DNA from: Parascedosporium putredinis
Lineage: Eukaryota > Ascomycota > Sordariomycetes > Microascales > Microascaceae
Direction of reading: 5' to 3'
Length of the DNA: 64,000 nt
Assembly: GCA_949357655.1 (NCBI GenBank)
Contig: CASHTG010000009.1
Location: 558,001-622,000 of the forward strand
Shown: positions 25,538 to 36,175 of the stretch, piece by piece
Layout of the letters: every line of letters begins with the position of its first letter
Numbering within the stretch: the stretch's first letter is position 1
Program-made: the position numbers and the translations under genes
The notes under the pieces: generated by a model
What the model saw: the letters and a program-made list of their open reading frames with translations, nothing else
What the model was told of the DNA's origin: nothing
Database searches by the model: none

Positions 25538-27248
25538 TCAAGTCATTTTTTTGACCACTCTTTCTTTTTCTTCAACCTCTTCGTTTTCTTCGTTTTCTTT
25601 TTCTTCTTTTTCTTCTTTCCTTTTCCTTTTCTCTTTTCATCCTCATTCTTTTTTTCTCTTTCTGCTTTCCTGATCCTCCAGTTTCTGTTTTCGGCTCCGT
25701 TTAATGGCCCTGCCTTATCAACGAGCAAGCCTCCTTCAGGTCCCCGGCCACCTTTACAAAAGACGAAACGTCATCCTGTTCTTAGGGAGTGGCATATTCA
25801 TTTTTCAAACACTGCCTCGTTATCTGGAGATCCAGCGCTCCAGCTGTGTCGTGGGTGGTGGGTAACATGATTTTTGAGCTGTGATGGCGTTGTCGGCCCG
25901 TGGGGGCGCGATTATATTTCCTCCTCCCACTTTGTACTTTGAACCCCGGCGGAAAAAGAAAGGAATCTTGTCGTAGAACCTTGAAAGATACCCTGCTCAC
26001 CTTTCTGCCCCTATCCGGATCAGGCGCGCGAGGGGTTTTCTTCTTGGTGCTCTATCTCGCTCATTGTATTCTCAAGAGGCTCGAGTTAGATGCGTGACTG
26101 GAGTAAAATGGGCATGTTTCGAAAGGTAGCCTCGAGGTATTCCTACTAGGGCACTTATCCCACGCGACATGACCAGGGTTGGGATTGGCATGCGTTCTAC
26201 CTCGGTAGACGCCGGAACGCTTCCATTGGGACGTTGCCTGGAGGGTGATCCCGAGTATTAATCTAAGCCTTATCCTTCCCGTGCCATGTTATAGCATGTG
26301 ATGGAACAAGAGAGGGAAGGGGACGGAAGAGGGTGTTAAAGCGCATCTTGAATTCTACTAATCTTTTTCGTTCTGTTCTCGGATATCGACACGCCATCAA
26401 GACTCTCCCTTATTTGTCAATAACGACACTATCTCTCTCCCAGCAAGCCACTTTAAGCCACTGATAAAGCTGTCCACCTGGCTGGCCACCATTCAGTCCT
26501 CCCCACGAGTCGAAAACGATATGAAACAGAGTGAGGGACAACGCAAGCAGAGTGATGGACAAAACTGGAGAGAAAAAAAGAAAAGGAATGAAGAAGAAGG
26601 ATAAACAAGGGGAAGTTCAAAATCAGCCAAGATAGGCCGTCTGCAAGAGATGAGGAAATCATTGTCATATTAAAAAGCTTCAGACTCCAGTGTGTAAAAA
26701 TCCCTTGCCAGCCGGTCTTTTTGTCTAGCGTTAAGTCTTGTGGTTGGAAGTGTTACTTCCTAGGGCCTCCTTCCTATTTCTGGCCACGATGCTATTCTTG
26801 GAATTTTGAACAGAGAAAATGTAAATGAGTAAACCAGACCAAAAAATAAAAACAAACAAAAGGATCAAGAAAACGCAGACGCATATGAGAAAAAGGGCTA
26901 AAATCATCGCTTATGTACTCATGCAAGGGAGAATGAGAGGAGAATCTCCTCTCACACTCGGATGAGCAACGCTCAACGGACAATATCAACAAGGTAACAA
27001 CTACGCCCTCAAAAGTGAGAGTCGTCGGGGTGGGAGAGGTCTCTCGTTCCGAAACGGAGCGTCTCAAGAAACGAGAGAAAAGGCTGTCAAGAATTCGGAA
27101 AACTCCTGTGCAAAGAGGGTATCAAACTCGGAATGGAGAGAGAGAAAGAGGGCGAGAGACGGGCATGGTCGAGAAGACGCGCGGACGGGCATTCTCAATG
27201 CTCAATGGGATCTGGGTGGCGTGAAAAGCACCCGACAAGGTGGTCCAC
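25538..27248. other. Intergenic region, malic enzyme 3' flank
   Basis: About 1.7 kb with a strongly pyrimidine-biased tract at 25555-25690. No gene recognised. Confidence 0.55.
25545..25551 (+). terminator. Probable RNA polymerase III terminator of tRNA-Gly(UCC)
   Basis: Seven T on the coding strand about 8 bp past the tRNA end. Confidence 0.7.
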
Positions 27249-30200
27249 TTAAAGACGACCCTTGCCGCCAAAAGAGACAGGGTCGTAGATCCTCTCCTTG
27301 ATATACTGGGTGAGGGCAACATCGCCCCACTCCTCCCACTCAACCCACTGAGACTCAGGCAAAGCAGAGACGCCATCGCGGCGCGCCGCCTTCATGACCT
27401 CCCGGGCAACAACAAGCGAGGCGTCACGCACGCGCTCGATCTTGGGGTAGATCAGGCCTTGGTGGACCTCCTCGGCGTTGAGGCAGCCAGCAAGGGCGTC
27501 GGCCGAAATGTACACCATCTCATCCGTCACACGGGTAGCCTTGGAGAGAATGGCTCCGAGACCGAGACCGGGGAAGACGTACACGTTGTTACCCTGGTTA
27601 GGGTTGTACTGCACGACAGACTCGCCGAACTTGGCCTTGAAGGATTGGAAGGGGAGCCCGACGCGAAGATGACGGTGCCGTCGGTCCACTGCACGGCCTG
27701 CTCAAACGTGCATTCGGCCTTGGTGAGGGGGTTGGAAAGGGGGAAGAGGATGGGGCGGCGACCGAGGCCACCAGCATCAACCGAAGCCTTGAGGGCGCGG
27801 ACGACGGACTCGGTGAAGACGCCAAACGTGGCAGTGAGACCGATGAGGGCGCTGGGCTTCACGTATGCAATAACCTCCTCAAGGCTTCGGAACTGGTGAC
27901 CGTTGTTATCGTCGCGGGCGAAGTACTTCTTGTGCTCGGCGAGCTTGTCGCCGCGGTCTTTGGTCACGAGGCCCTTGGTGTCAACGAGCCAGAACTTCTC
28001 CCGAGCAGCCCTCTCGGAGAGGCCGCGGCGAGTGTAGTACTCGACCAGCTGCTTAGCAACACCGACACCAGCCGAACCGGCTCCCATAAACACGAGGCGC
28101 TGCTCCTCGAGAGGGACGCCCGAGAGATTTACGGCACCAATGTATCCACCGAGGACGACAGCGCCGGTTCCCTGAATATCATCGTTGAAGCACTTGTACT
28201 GGTTCCGGTACCTGTCCAGGTAGTTGAAGGCCTTCTCGGACTCGAAGTCCTCGAATTGCACAACCATCTCGGGGAACACCTCGGCCGCAGCCGACATAAA
28301 CTCATCCATGAACTCCTGTTGCAGGGCAACAGGGGCCCGCTTTTGACGCAGACCCAAATAAAACGGATCCTTCAGGTTGGTTTCATTGGCGGTGCCAGAA
28401 TCGAGGACAATGGGAAGAGTCTTGGAGGGGTGGATACCAGCGGCGGCAGTGTAGAGGGCAAGTTTTCCGATCTATTTGCCGAATGCATCGTTAGTGGGTC
28501 GTGGGGCAAATAACGACTATTGGATTATGAAAGAAGGGCCCAGTCGGGGAGCACCCAAACGGGAAAAGCGGCAGGGGAGGTAGGAGAAAAGAGAAAAAAA
28601 AAGAAAAAAAGAAGAAGAGGCAACTAGAATTGCGAAAACCAACTAGGATCAAGATCCTAATTAAAAACAGGGGCAAACTTACAGAGATGCCGACACCGTT
28701 GATACCAAGGTCGCCGAGACCGAGAATACGAGAGCCATCAGTGACAACGCAGATCTCAGGGTTGGGATAAGGCCAATTCCTAAGCATGGTGCGAATAGAC
28801 CGCCTCTGCTTGATGGAAATGTAGAGGGCCTCGGGGCGGGTATAGAGAGTCGAGTACTGCAGGCAGACGTCGCCGATGGTGGGGGTGTAGACGAGGGGCA
28901 TGAGGTCCCGAACGTTATCAATGAGAAGGCGGTAGAAGAGGTCCATGTTCTGGTCCTTGAGGCTCGACAGATACAGATACTTGTCGATGTTGGTCTGGCG
29001 CGTGGCAATCATCCTCATGGCACGTTCGCACTGCGTCTGGAGGCTCTCCATTACGTGGGGTATTAATCCGGTGAGGTTCTTGTTAATACGCTCCTCGGGC
29101 GTGAAGCCAAGACCTTTACACAACAACTCCCGGTTAGCTGCCATGGCTTCGGCCAGAGTCTCTCCGTCAAATTGAGAATGCATTGTGGGCGAAGGTTCAG
29201 AATATCTTGGGCATCCAAGGGTGATATATTAAGGGGAGAAAAGATCGGTGCTAACGTCTAATCCAGGCGTGGCGACTAAGGGGTATGTATGGGGGATTTG
29301 GGACGAGTGGGCTTTAGAAGAGCAGAGTGCAAGTAATGATAGATCGGTGGGAAAGAGGCAAAAGAAGGAGCCAGGGAAACAACGGGGACGAGGAACTTGG
29401 GAAACAAGAAACAAAAGCTTGGGGAGGGAAGCCGTGCTCTTAAAAAGATTTGGGCTCGCGCGAGAGTGGCCCCCTTCGCAGGTACGGTAGACTCATCGCC
29501 TCTCCAAGTCAACCAGAACTGACTGACCGACCGGAGGGAGTGGGTATAGGCCAGGCTTGAACATGTGCCCGCAACTCCAGGGACGAGTTCATCGGAGCCA
29601 AAGTGGAGAGCAGTGGGGGTTGGATGCGAGAAAGTGTGGAGGGAGGTAGAGTGAATGGAGTTGGAGTAGTGTTGTTGTAGTGTCGGGTCTAGGCGCGACG
29701 GAGCAGGAAGTGGCACCCGGAGCTCGTGAGCATGTGGGTGCGGGAGAGGGAAGTAGATGGAAGGTAGCGTGGCGTAGCGCGGTGGAGTGGAGTACGAAGA
29801 GTGCAAAATGGGGGAGGTGCGCCTCTTGGGGGACCAAAAACTTTGCCCCAAACAAGAAACGGTCATTGGGACCTGCAAAGGAACGGAAGGAGAGAGACAG
29901 TTGAAGACAAAGAGGGAAACGGCGCTTGCGAGTGTTTCTCATCCCCTCCGTCTCTCTGCAACGTCTACGCCGGTTTCTTGATTGGCCTTGCGGAAGGTCC
30001 CGAAAGTAGAAATCATCTAAGTTTCTTTGATTTCTTTTTCTTTCCTTTTCGCTTAAAAGGAGAAAAAGAAAAAGAAAAAGAAAAAGGGGAAAAGAGGATT
30101 TTGCCGTTTGCTGCACAGCCTGTAAAGCTGCTTCTGCGGGGCCCCCAAAGCGAAAAAGAAAAGAAAAATCAAGTTCACATACCTCTATTCCACGAAGGCT

Positions 30201-30504
30201 CGCGGAGGACCTGGTATGAAAGAGCCTGTGACTCCGGAATGTACTCGACGGCCTTGTACTGCTGAACCTCGCCGTAGCTATTCTGGTTGTAGCCTCGGAG
30301 TTGGTCGAGAGAGGCAGCACGCATCCTATCCTCGATCATGGCGAGGTCAACGGACGCCATGGGGTTGAAGTCTGTCATTCTGCGACTGGAGATAGACATG
30401 CGCTTGTTGGATATCGATGTGTTGGTCGAGCGTGTGGAGGCCGGTGAAGATGACCGAGGGGTAGAGATATCTGAGCTGGAGATGCTTTGGGAGTAAGACG
30501 CCAT
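27249..30504 (-). CDS. Malic enzyme (malate dehydrogenase, oxaloacetate-decarboxylating)
   Basis: Converts malate to pyruvate and CO2 while reducing NAD(P). Exons inferred: 30183-30504, 28683-29113, 27249-28471; about 658 aa. Malic enzyme signatures are FTPEERINKNLTGLIPHVME, VYTPTIGDVCLQYS, EICVVTDGSRILGLGDLG, FNDDIQGTGAVVLGG, the Rossmann glycine motif GAGSAGVGVA, and PLSNPLTKAECTFEQAVQWTDG. Residues 1-60 are Ser/Arg-rich and probably disordered, ending in LREPSWNRG, which splices onto LGFTPEER. Intron 1 is 1069 bp, far above the others in the window. The sequence just 5' of exon 2 is open in frame back to an ATG at 29183 and may be an alternative first exon. One base is missing at about 27651-27654. 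NAD versus NADP preference and mitochondrial versus cytosolic location are not decided here. Confidence 0.92.
29184..29240 (-). promoter_or_regulatory. Possible internal promoter in malic enzyme intron 1
   Basis: On the minus strand a TATA-like AATATATC lies about 45 bp upstream of an ATG at 29183 that is open in frame into exon 2. If used, it would replace the Ser/Arg-rich N-terminus with about 22 other residues. Inference only. Confidence 0.3.
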
Positions 30505-30850
30505 TGGCAAAGCAGCGAAAGCAGATTCTGATGCAGGTGCCGGTGCCGGTGCTGCTAGTTTGGAAGTTGAGACTAAAATGGTGTGCTTTTATTAGTTTTC
30601 GGGAGGGTCCCTTTAGGAGAACTAATGGGGAAGGAAAGAAATAATAGAAAAAGAAAGAGAAAGAAAAAGAAAAAGAAAGAAAGAAAAAAGGAAGAAAGGG
30701 GAACAGATGAAGCTTGGGCTTGATCCTCCGTTTCTCGGTTCGCCTCCCTCCCCTTTCTCTTCCTCCGCTCCAGCAAGGGATTTGAAATGAAGTCCGGGTG
30801 AGAGATGGGTCAGTCGGCCGGGAGGGTGGATGCCTTGGAGACGTGGGAGA

Positions 30851-30874
30851 TGACGGTAATGTAAATTACCGTCA
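30851..30874. repeat. Inverted repeat upstream of malic enzyme
   Basis: Perfect 10-bp arms TGACGGTAAT / ATTACCGTCA with a 4-nt spacer, about 350 bp upstream of the malic enzyme start. The arms hold CGG and CCG triplets facing each other with 12 bp between, and TGACG half-sites. This could fit a zinc-cluster or bZIP regulator. Function is inference. Confidence 0.6.
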
Positions 30875-31390
30875 CGACGACTGGCAACTGAGGCTGACCG
30901 GGCCTTTACGGAACAGGGAAGTGGATGCGTTGAGTGGTGTAAGTCAAGAATGTGACTAGGGGTGCAGAATGGCGCCCGGAAGGACGATGCGCACTAACCG
31001 CACCTTGCACTAATACTGGGACCGTCTCGTCCGGCCTGTCTACCAGAGACGGGGATTGGAACTAATACCAAAGAAAATGAAGGAAGCGGGATTTTAGACC
31101 AAGGTCGACGGGGATGGTGCCCTGGGGATGGAGTTGGACCATCTTGCCGGGACCGTTGTATTGGGTATCGACAGTTTGCTTCTCAATGGGGCAATTGGGT
31201 ATTATTGTAGTGGTACGTGTTTGCGCCAACGGGTAGAGTTCCGGTGAAGCCAATTTGGATTGACAATAACAACAACCAGGGCAGGGGATGAGAAGGCCTT
31301 GCCGAAAGGGAAAGGAGTCATGGTTGGAGAGCAAATAAAACAAGAAAAAGAGCTCAGGCAACACAGGATGAAAGCCTTCACACAAGCACT

Positions 31391-31612
31391 TACGACGAAG
31401 AGGAAGGGTCGTCTTCGGTGGACGAGAGGAGACTCCGGTCTAGCCAGGGTGAACAACTTGTTGGATACCTCCGCCAGGGGCACAGATGAGATATTCGTAG
31501 AGTTATTGACTGAGGTCGGAGGTGTGTGTGGCGTCGTAAAACTGTGGACGGCCAGTTTCTCGAGGACGGTCTTGACGGGCAAGCGTATATAAGTCGCTGA
31601 GTCGAGATACGG
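31391..31612 (-). other. Possible coding exon, minus strand
   Basis: An open frame containing LPVKTVLEKLAVHSF and PLAEVSNKLFTLARPESPL ends exactly at a consensus donor (GTAAGT at 31390). The codons look more coding-like than the surroundings. A second coding-like minus-strand stretch, around 31090-31170, contains QYNGPGKMVQLHPQGTIPVD. No family is recognised and no good start codon is seen. It may be an upstream exon of malic enzyme, a small separate gene, or chance. Confidence 0.25.
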
Positions 31613-33486
31613 GATGGATCAGTCGGCCGGGCCGTGTAAGATTATGCTCAACTGCAATCTACTCGACAGGTCTCGGACCGTATACGAGTACAGGATTGTG
31701 GGAGAGAGTGAAAGAGGGGGGATGGATCTAAGTAGGGGGAAGGAAAGAAGAAATGGATAAGAAGGAAAAAAATTGAACAAGAAGGTTATTGAAAAGGAGC
31801 ACTTAAAGATATCGGAAGGAGGATCACTCGGGAACAGATCAGGACAGCGAAGGGCCCGCGTTTATCTAGTATCATGAGCGTGGGTCTTGATATCCCGCCA
31901 TCCCTTTCTTTCTTCCACCCCAAGCGATTGAGGATCGTGGGAAGGCGAGAAAAGGGTGTAGAGGAAACACCCTTCCGCCTCTCATTCTTCCGCACTGATT
32001 ATCAAGATCTGCTACGAAGGCGAGGGGAGAGCTGGCTGAGACTACTACGGGGGCGAGTTTCCAAGGGTTTGCGACGCCTGCCGCACCCCAGGCTGACACA
32101 CTGGAGGACCAGGGTCACATCCAATACGTATCCACTTATCTATACCACGCTCCTTGTTATACGTCGTCTTGCCGCTGAGGAGTGAAGAGCGATGTGATGC
32201 GACAAGAAGTTCAGATGGAAAGGGAGGGAGAAAAGCGAACGAAAAGGAGAGAGGAACATGAAAGGGGAGGTAAGAGGGGCGGGGGCGTGCAAGAAGCGTT
32301 GATGTGTCGAATCAGGAAATACATATTTTGTTCTTTGAGGCAAAACGGACGGACAGCGGCCAGGGCTACGGAACATGGAACATGGAACAAGAAACGGCGG
32401 CGGGTCACAGGACACGAGCCTCAAGAACATTGATAATACTATCACTCCTGATGGAAGAATTGAGCCTAGGGGGAATACTACCATGGCTGGCTCTTCAGGC
32501 CCATTTTATGCACATGTTTGGTACTTTATCCTGGTCCAGGCTTCAGGCCCACCTCAACTCAAGAAGAAGAAGAAGCCTGAGCAGGTCGTTTTTCTTCCTT
32601 TCTTGCACCTGGTGACAAGTCATTGGAGCTGGAGCCCTTCTTCCTTTCATCGAAACTCATTCAAAAGGGTTGTTGCTTCAAATAAACCCTGTTCACTCGA
32701 TGGAGAATGCGGATCGGAGATGAGATGCCCTTTGCAGGACGCTGGTGGAGTTTACGCCCACGACGCTTGGCGACAAAAAGTATTATGGGAAAGGGTGCTC
32801 GAGTCTTGGATGCTGTGTCTCTCCGCGCCGTCGCAGGGTGTCCAAGTTTTTTATGTATAGGAAAGGTACCCAAAGTCAAGGCCGGGAGTTCGTGCACGCA
32901 GCAATGACTTTTCTTTGCTTCTATAATTACGAGCTGTCTCTGGCAATTCAAGTCTTGAATAAAAAGAAAAAAGAAGAAAAAGAAACCTGATTCAACATCA
33001 AGATCCAATGAGAAACAAAAGCAAGCCGCCGTCGCATCGGGTAGCTTTGGAGAAGCACACTCACCACCACGAATGGGGGCTGCGCCAATCTTGGTGTGTC
33101 TGATGTTGCACAGCTTTGCGATGAGTACCGCCGTCATCGTGCGTGTGCCCCCGACATATTTGGAGGTTGGATGAGTCGGCGGCCGGGGCTTGAAGCCGCA
33201 TCCTGGCTGTTCGGCACCTGACCGTGCAACCATTGACCAAGTAAAAGCGAGATTTGGTGGGCGGCTCATCTCACCACGTCAGCTTGTCCACCATGTGATT
33301 CAACACGATAGCTCGTCCCATACTGCGCCTTCCAGCTCGGTATTATCACCCTTCGCATGTTTACAAGTATTATTTCATCGACGCAACGAGCCCGACGAGC
33401 AAAGGGCTGAGAGGCAACCCACGAATATCTGAACTCGAGGGAAGGACAAAAGGGGTTCGCTGCGCGAACTCCACCCATCGTTGTCA

Positions 33487-33513
33487 TGTACATAGCGTAG
33501 TACGCTATGTACA
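33487..33513. repeat. Perfect 27-bp palindrome followed by a T run
   Basis: 13-bp perfect arms around a single central G (33500); the left arm is TGTACATAGCGTA. A run of six T begins at 33516, so the + strand could form a terminator-like hairpin. No gene is nearby. Confidence 0.85.
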
Positions 33514-34200
33514 ACTTTTTTAAGGGGTCTGACTGAGACGACCTCCTTGGATGACAGGCGAGGGCCATGTCCAGCTCGCAATGACAATTGACACAGCTTC
33601 CTCAGCCAGCGAATTGTTGGGACCTTTTCGAGAACATGGCCGGGCGCGAGCGGCGATCCATGGACCTCCCCTGTGGTGCTTGTTTTGTTGGCCTTCTCAA
33701 ACCGTCTTCCCTCCGCGCTTACCAGGTTCGTGAGAGGGCATGTGACGAAAAGCAAGCAGGGGATTTGGAACGTGAGGCCCCGGCGATGCGCTCTGCTGTG
33801 CGCCTCCAGCCCGTAATAGCAACATTGGGCATTGGGTCGCTCACCGAATCTTCCCCCTTCGCCGTTGTGCAGCTGCAGGCTTGTTCTGTGCATACGCTAT
33901 GCTGCAATTGTTGAACTGATTGGGTTCACTCCAGCGACCCCAAGTGGTTTGTGACTCGGTGACTCTTTCGCTCGCTATCCCCCAAGCCCCCCCAGTCCCC
34001 AACCCCTGTGATGCCCCTGTGCTGGAACCCCTTGCTAGTGGGTGCTCGGAGTACTCCGTCAGAACATTGAAGTCACGGATCTGCCTCCGCAACCCATTGG
34101 GATTCTGATCTTCGTACCGTGCCTAAAGTGGATACGTACCGTGTCTTCAGGGCACCAATTGGCATCTTCCCGTTTACTCGTGCTCCACTCCATCTTTGAA

Positions 34201-34218
34201 TTACGGAGTACGGAGTAA
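34201..34218. repeat. CGGAGTA direct repeat
   Basis: TTACGGAGTACGGAGTAA is two direct copies of TACGGAGTA overlapping by two bases, flanked by TT and A. A related 12-bp palindrome, CGGAGTACTCCG, lies at 34047-34058. Confidence 0.75.
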
Positions 34219-36154
34219 TAGCTGCCTCCTAACTGCCCCACTTGAAGACTAGCCCCCAAGTCCCCGAGGTACCGCGCCAAGCAAACCCACCAAGCGAATT
34301 CCCTATTGCGCGTTCTTTGGGGGCTTCTCCTTCTCGTTTCCCGGGGTCCAGGCTTGCCCCAAAACTCTCCCTCCTTTCTTGGCATACTCGCGAGCGCTGC
34401 AGACAGGTCCTACATGCGTCCAGGCCTGTAATAAGAAGACTCGAGGTTGTTGTCGGAGGACCTTCCATCCATCCCTTCGTTGGTTCCTTCCCCCAGGATG
34501 CCCGATTCACTCCCACCCCGCCGCTGGCCGACCAGTGGGCCCCGTGCCTTCCCCGCGAGTCCGACCGGACATCCTCCAGCTGTTGCGAGACCCCTGAAAT
34601 CATCCATGATCCCCTTGTTGCCAATTAAAGAAAATTTTCTCTTGTTGGATCACGATGGCTTCGAGCTGAGGAGGAATATCACCTTCTCCGAAGAAACAAA
34701 ATGAAATCACTCGCGCGTGACCGGAACACGTGGAGACGTCTTGGAAATTGAGATTAGTTTTACCATCGGAGCTGTTCGTTGACGGTGCTGAAAGCGGAGG
34801 GAGACAATATGCATGCCATTGCGGCCTTATAGAATGACTTGTTATAGGTGTGGTTTTTTTTTTTCTTTCTTTCTTTTTGTTCTTTTTCCGGTGACGATCA
34901 CGAAGACTCGTCTCGTTCAGGAGGCTGTCCTCACCTTTGGTCGTCACCGCTCCTTCTCAGCTAAAGGATCTTTGAGCACAGGCACTTGAGAGGTGTGATC
35001 GAGTCAACCAGAATACCCTCCAAGAGTGTACCAAGTACTTATAAAGAGTGACACTTTGACAAAAGTCCAATGTCTTCTTTCAAAAGGAGACCCGTCACAG
35101 AGATTCCATGGTTGATACTCGCTTTGACGGCCGCCATCAATTGAGCTTGACAAGCCCTTTTTTAGTTACTAGAACGGAGGCTGCCGTGTAAAAGGGTTCG
35201 CCCGCCTGTTTCTTCGGTTGAAATGGCACGGAGCACACAATTTTTCTGTAACCAATCGAAGGAGAGCTATATCCCGTTACGGGCCCCTTTCCAACATTAG
35301 AGCTGTCTCTAGATTTGTTTTTCTGTCTCCAACTCCTTCATCGCTCTTTTCATTTTCCCCCTTACTCCGAGTTGTGCCTCTCATTATACATGCATCAAGT
35401 CAGTGAAAACATGGAGACGCTTTGAGCTCGATAGCTAGTAGGGAGAGTCAGCTGTTTAGAGGTATAAGAGCCCTGCACCAAACGGGCTGGAGGCTTCGAG
35501 CTCTGCTTCCAGTGGTTGTCAAGAGGGAGGGAGGGTGGGTCCGACGTTACTTAAGGAAGGCCGCAGAGCTTACGTTTTTCTCCCAAGCAAGGATGACTAC
35601 TTGTAGTCGCGAAGGCGCCTATGAGATTTCAAAGGGGGACACTGTCGCCGTGCTGTACACCACCGACTACCTCGATGAAAGTGAAGTGGCCCACAAACCC
35701 GTACCCTCATCAAGTCACTATGTTGCTTTTGCTTCTTCTTGTTGCCCTCCCTGCCTTTTAGATCCGATTCCACATCATTCTATTTAGGGCAGCTGCAAAA
35801 TTAATGAGGTCTTGGAACCTTTGACTTTCGGATACAATTGCCGGCACTCCTTCGGAAGACATTGAAGCCTGTCGTCCGGAGGAACATGCAAAGCAAGGAT
35901 ACCAAGAGTGGACGAATAATAACAACATCAGCATGATTTGTGAGACGGACAGGAGAAAGTCAACATTGAATGTAAGCTCTAAAAACGGGACGGAGCTACC
36001 TGTATTATCCTAAAGACGGTGAAGTTGAGATGACGATACGGATCATCCCCGTAACATAGCTTTGCAAAAGAAGGAAGGAAAAACCGAGGACGTCCGCCAT
36101 CCCGTAATTATCCTAACCGTTATACAAGTAACGAAAGGATTTAAAGAAGATACC

Positions 36155-36175
36155 AAAAAAAAAAAAAAAAAAAAA
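36155..36175 (+). repeat. Poly-A tract (21 A)
   Basis: Uninterrupted run of A, in purine-rich sequence. It could be the relic of a retroposed 3' end, but nothing recognisable lies upstream. Confidence 0.8.

Noticed and set aside
32661..33269. 202-codon minus-strand frame ending near a GTGAGT donor
   Set aside because: Contains a poly-Phe run from a T-rich tract and no known motif; the codon bias is not convincing.
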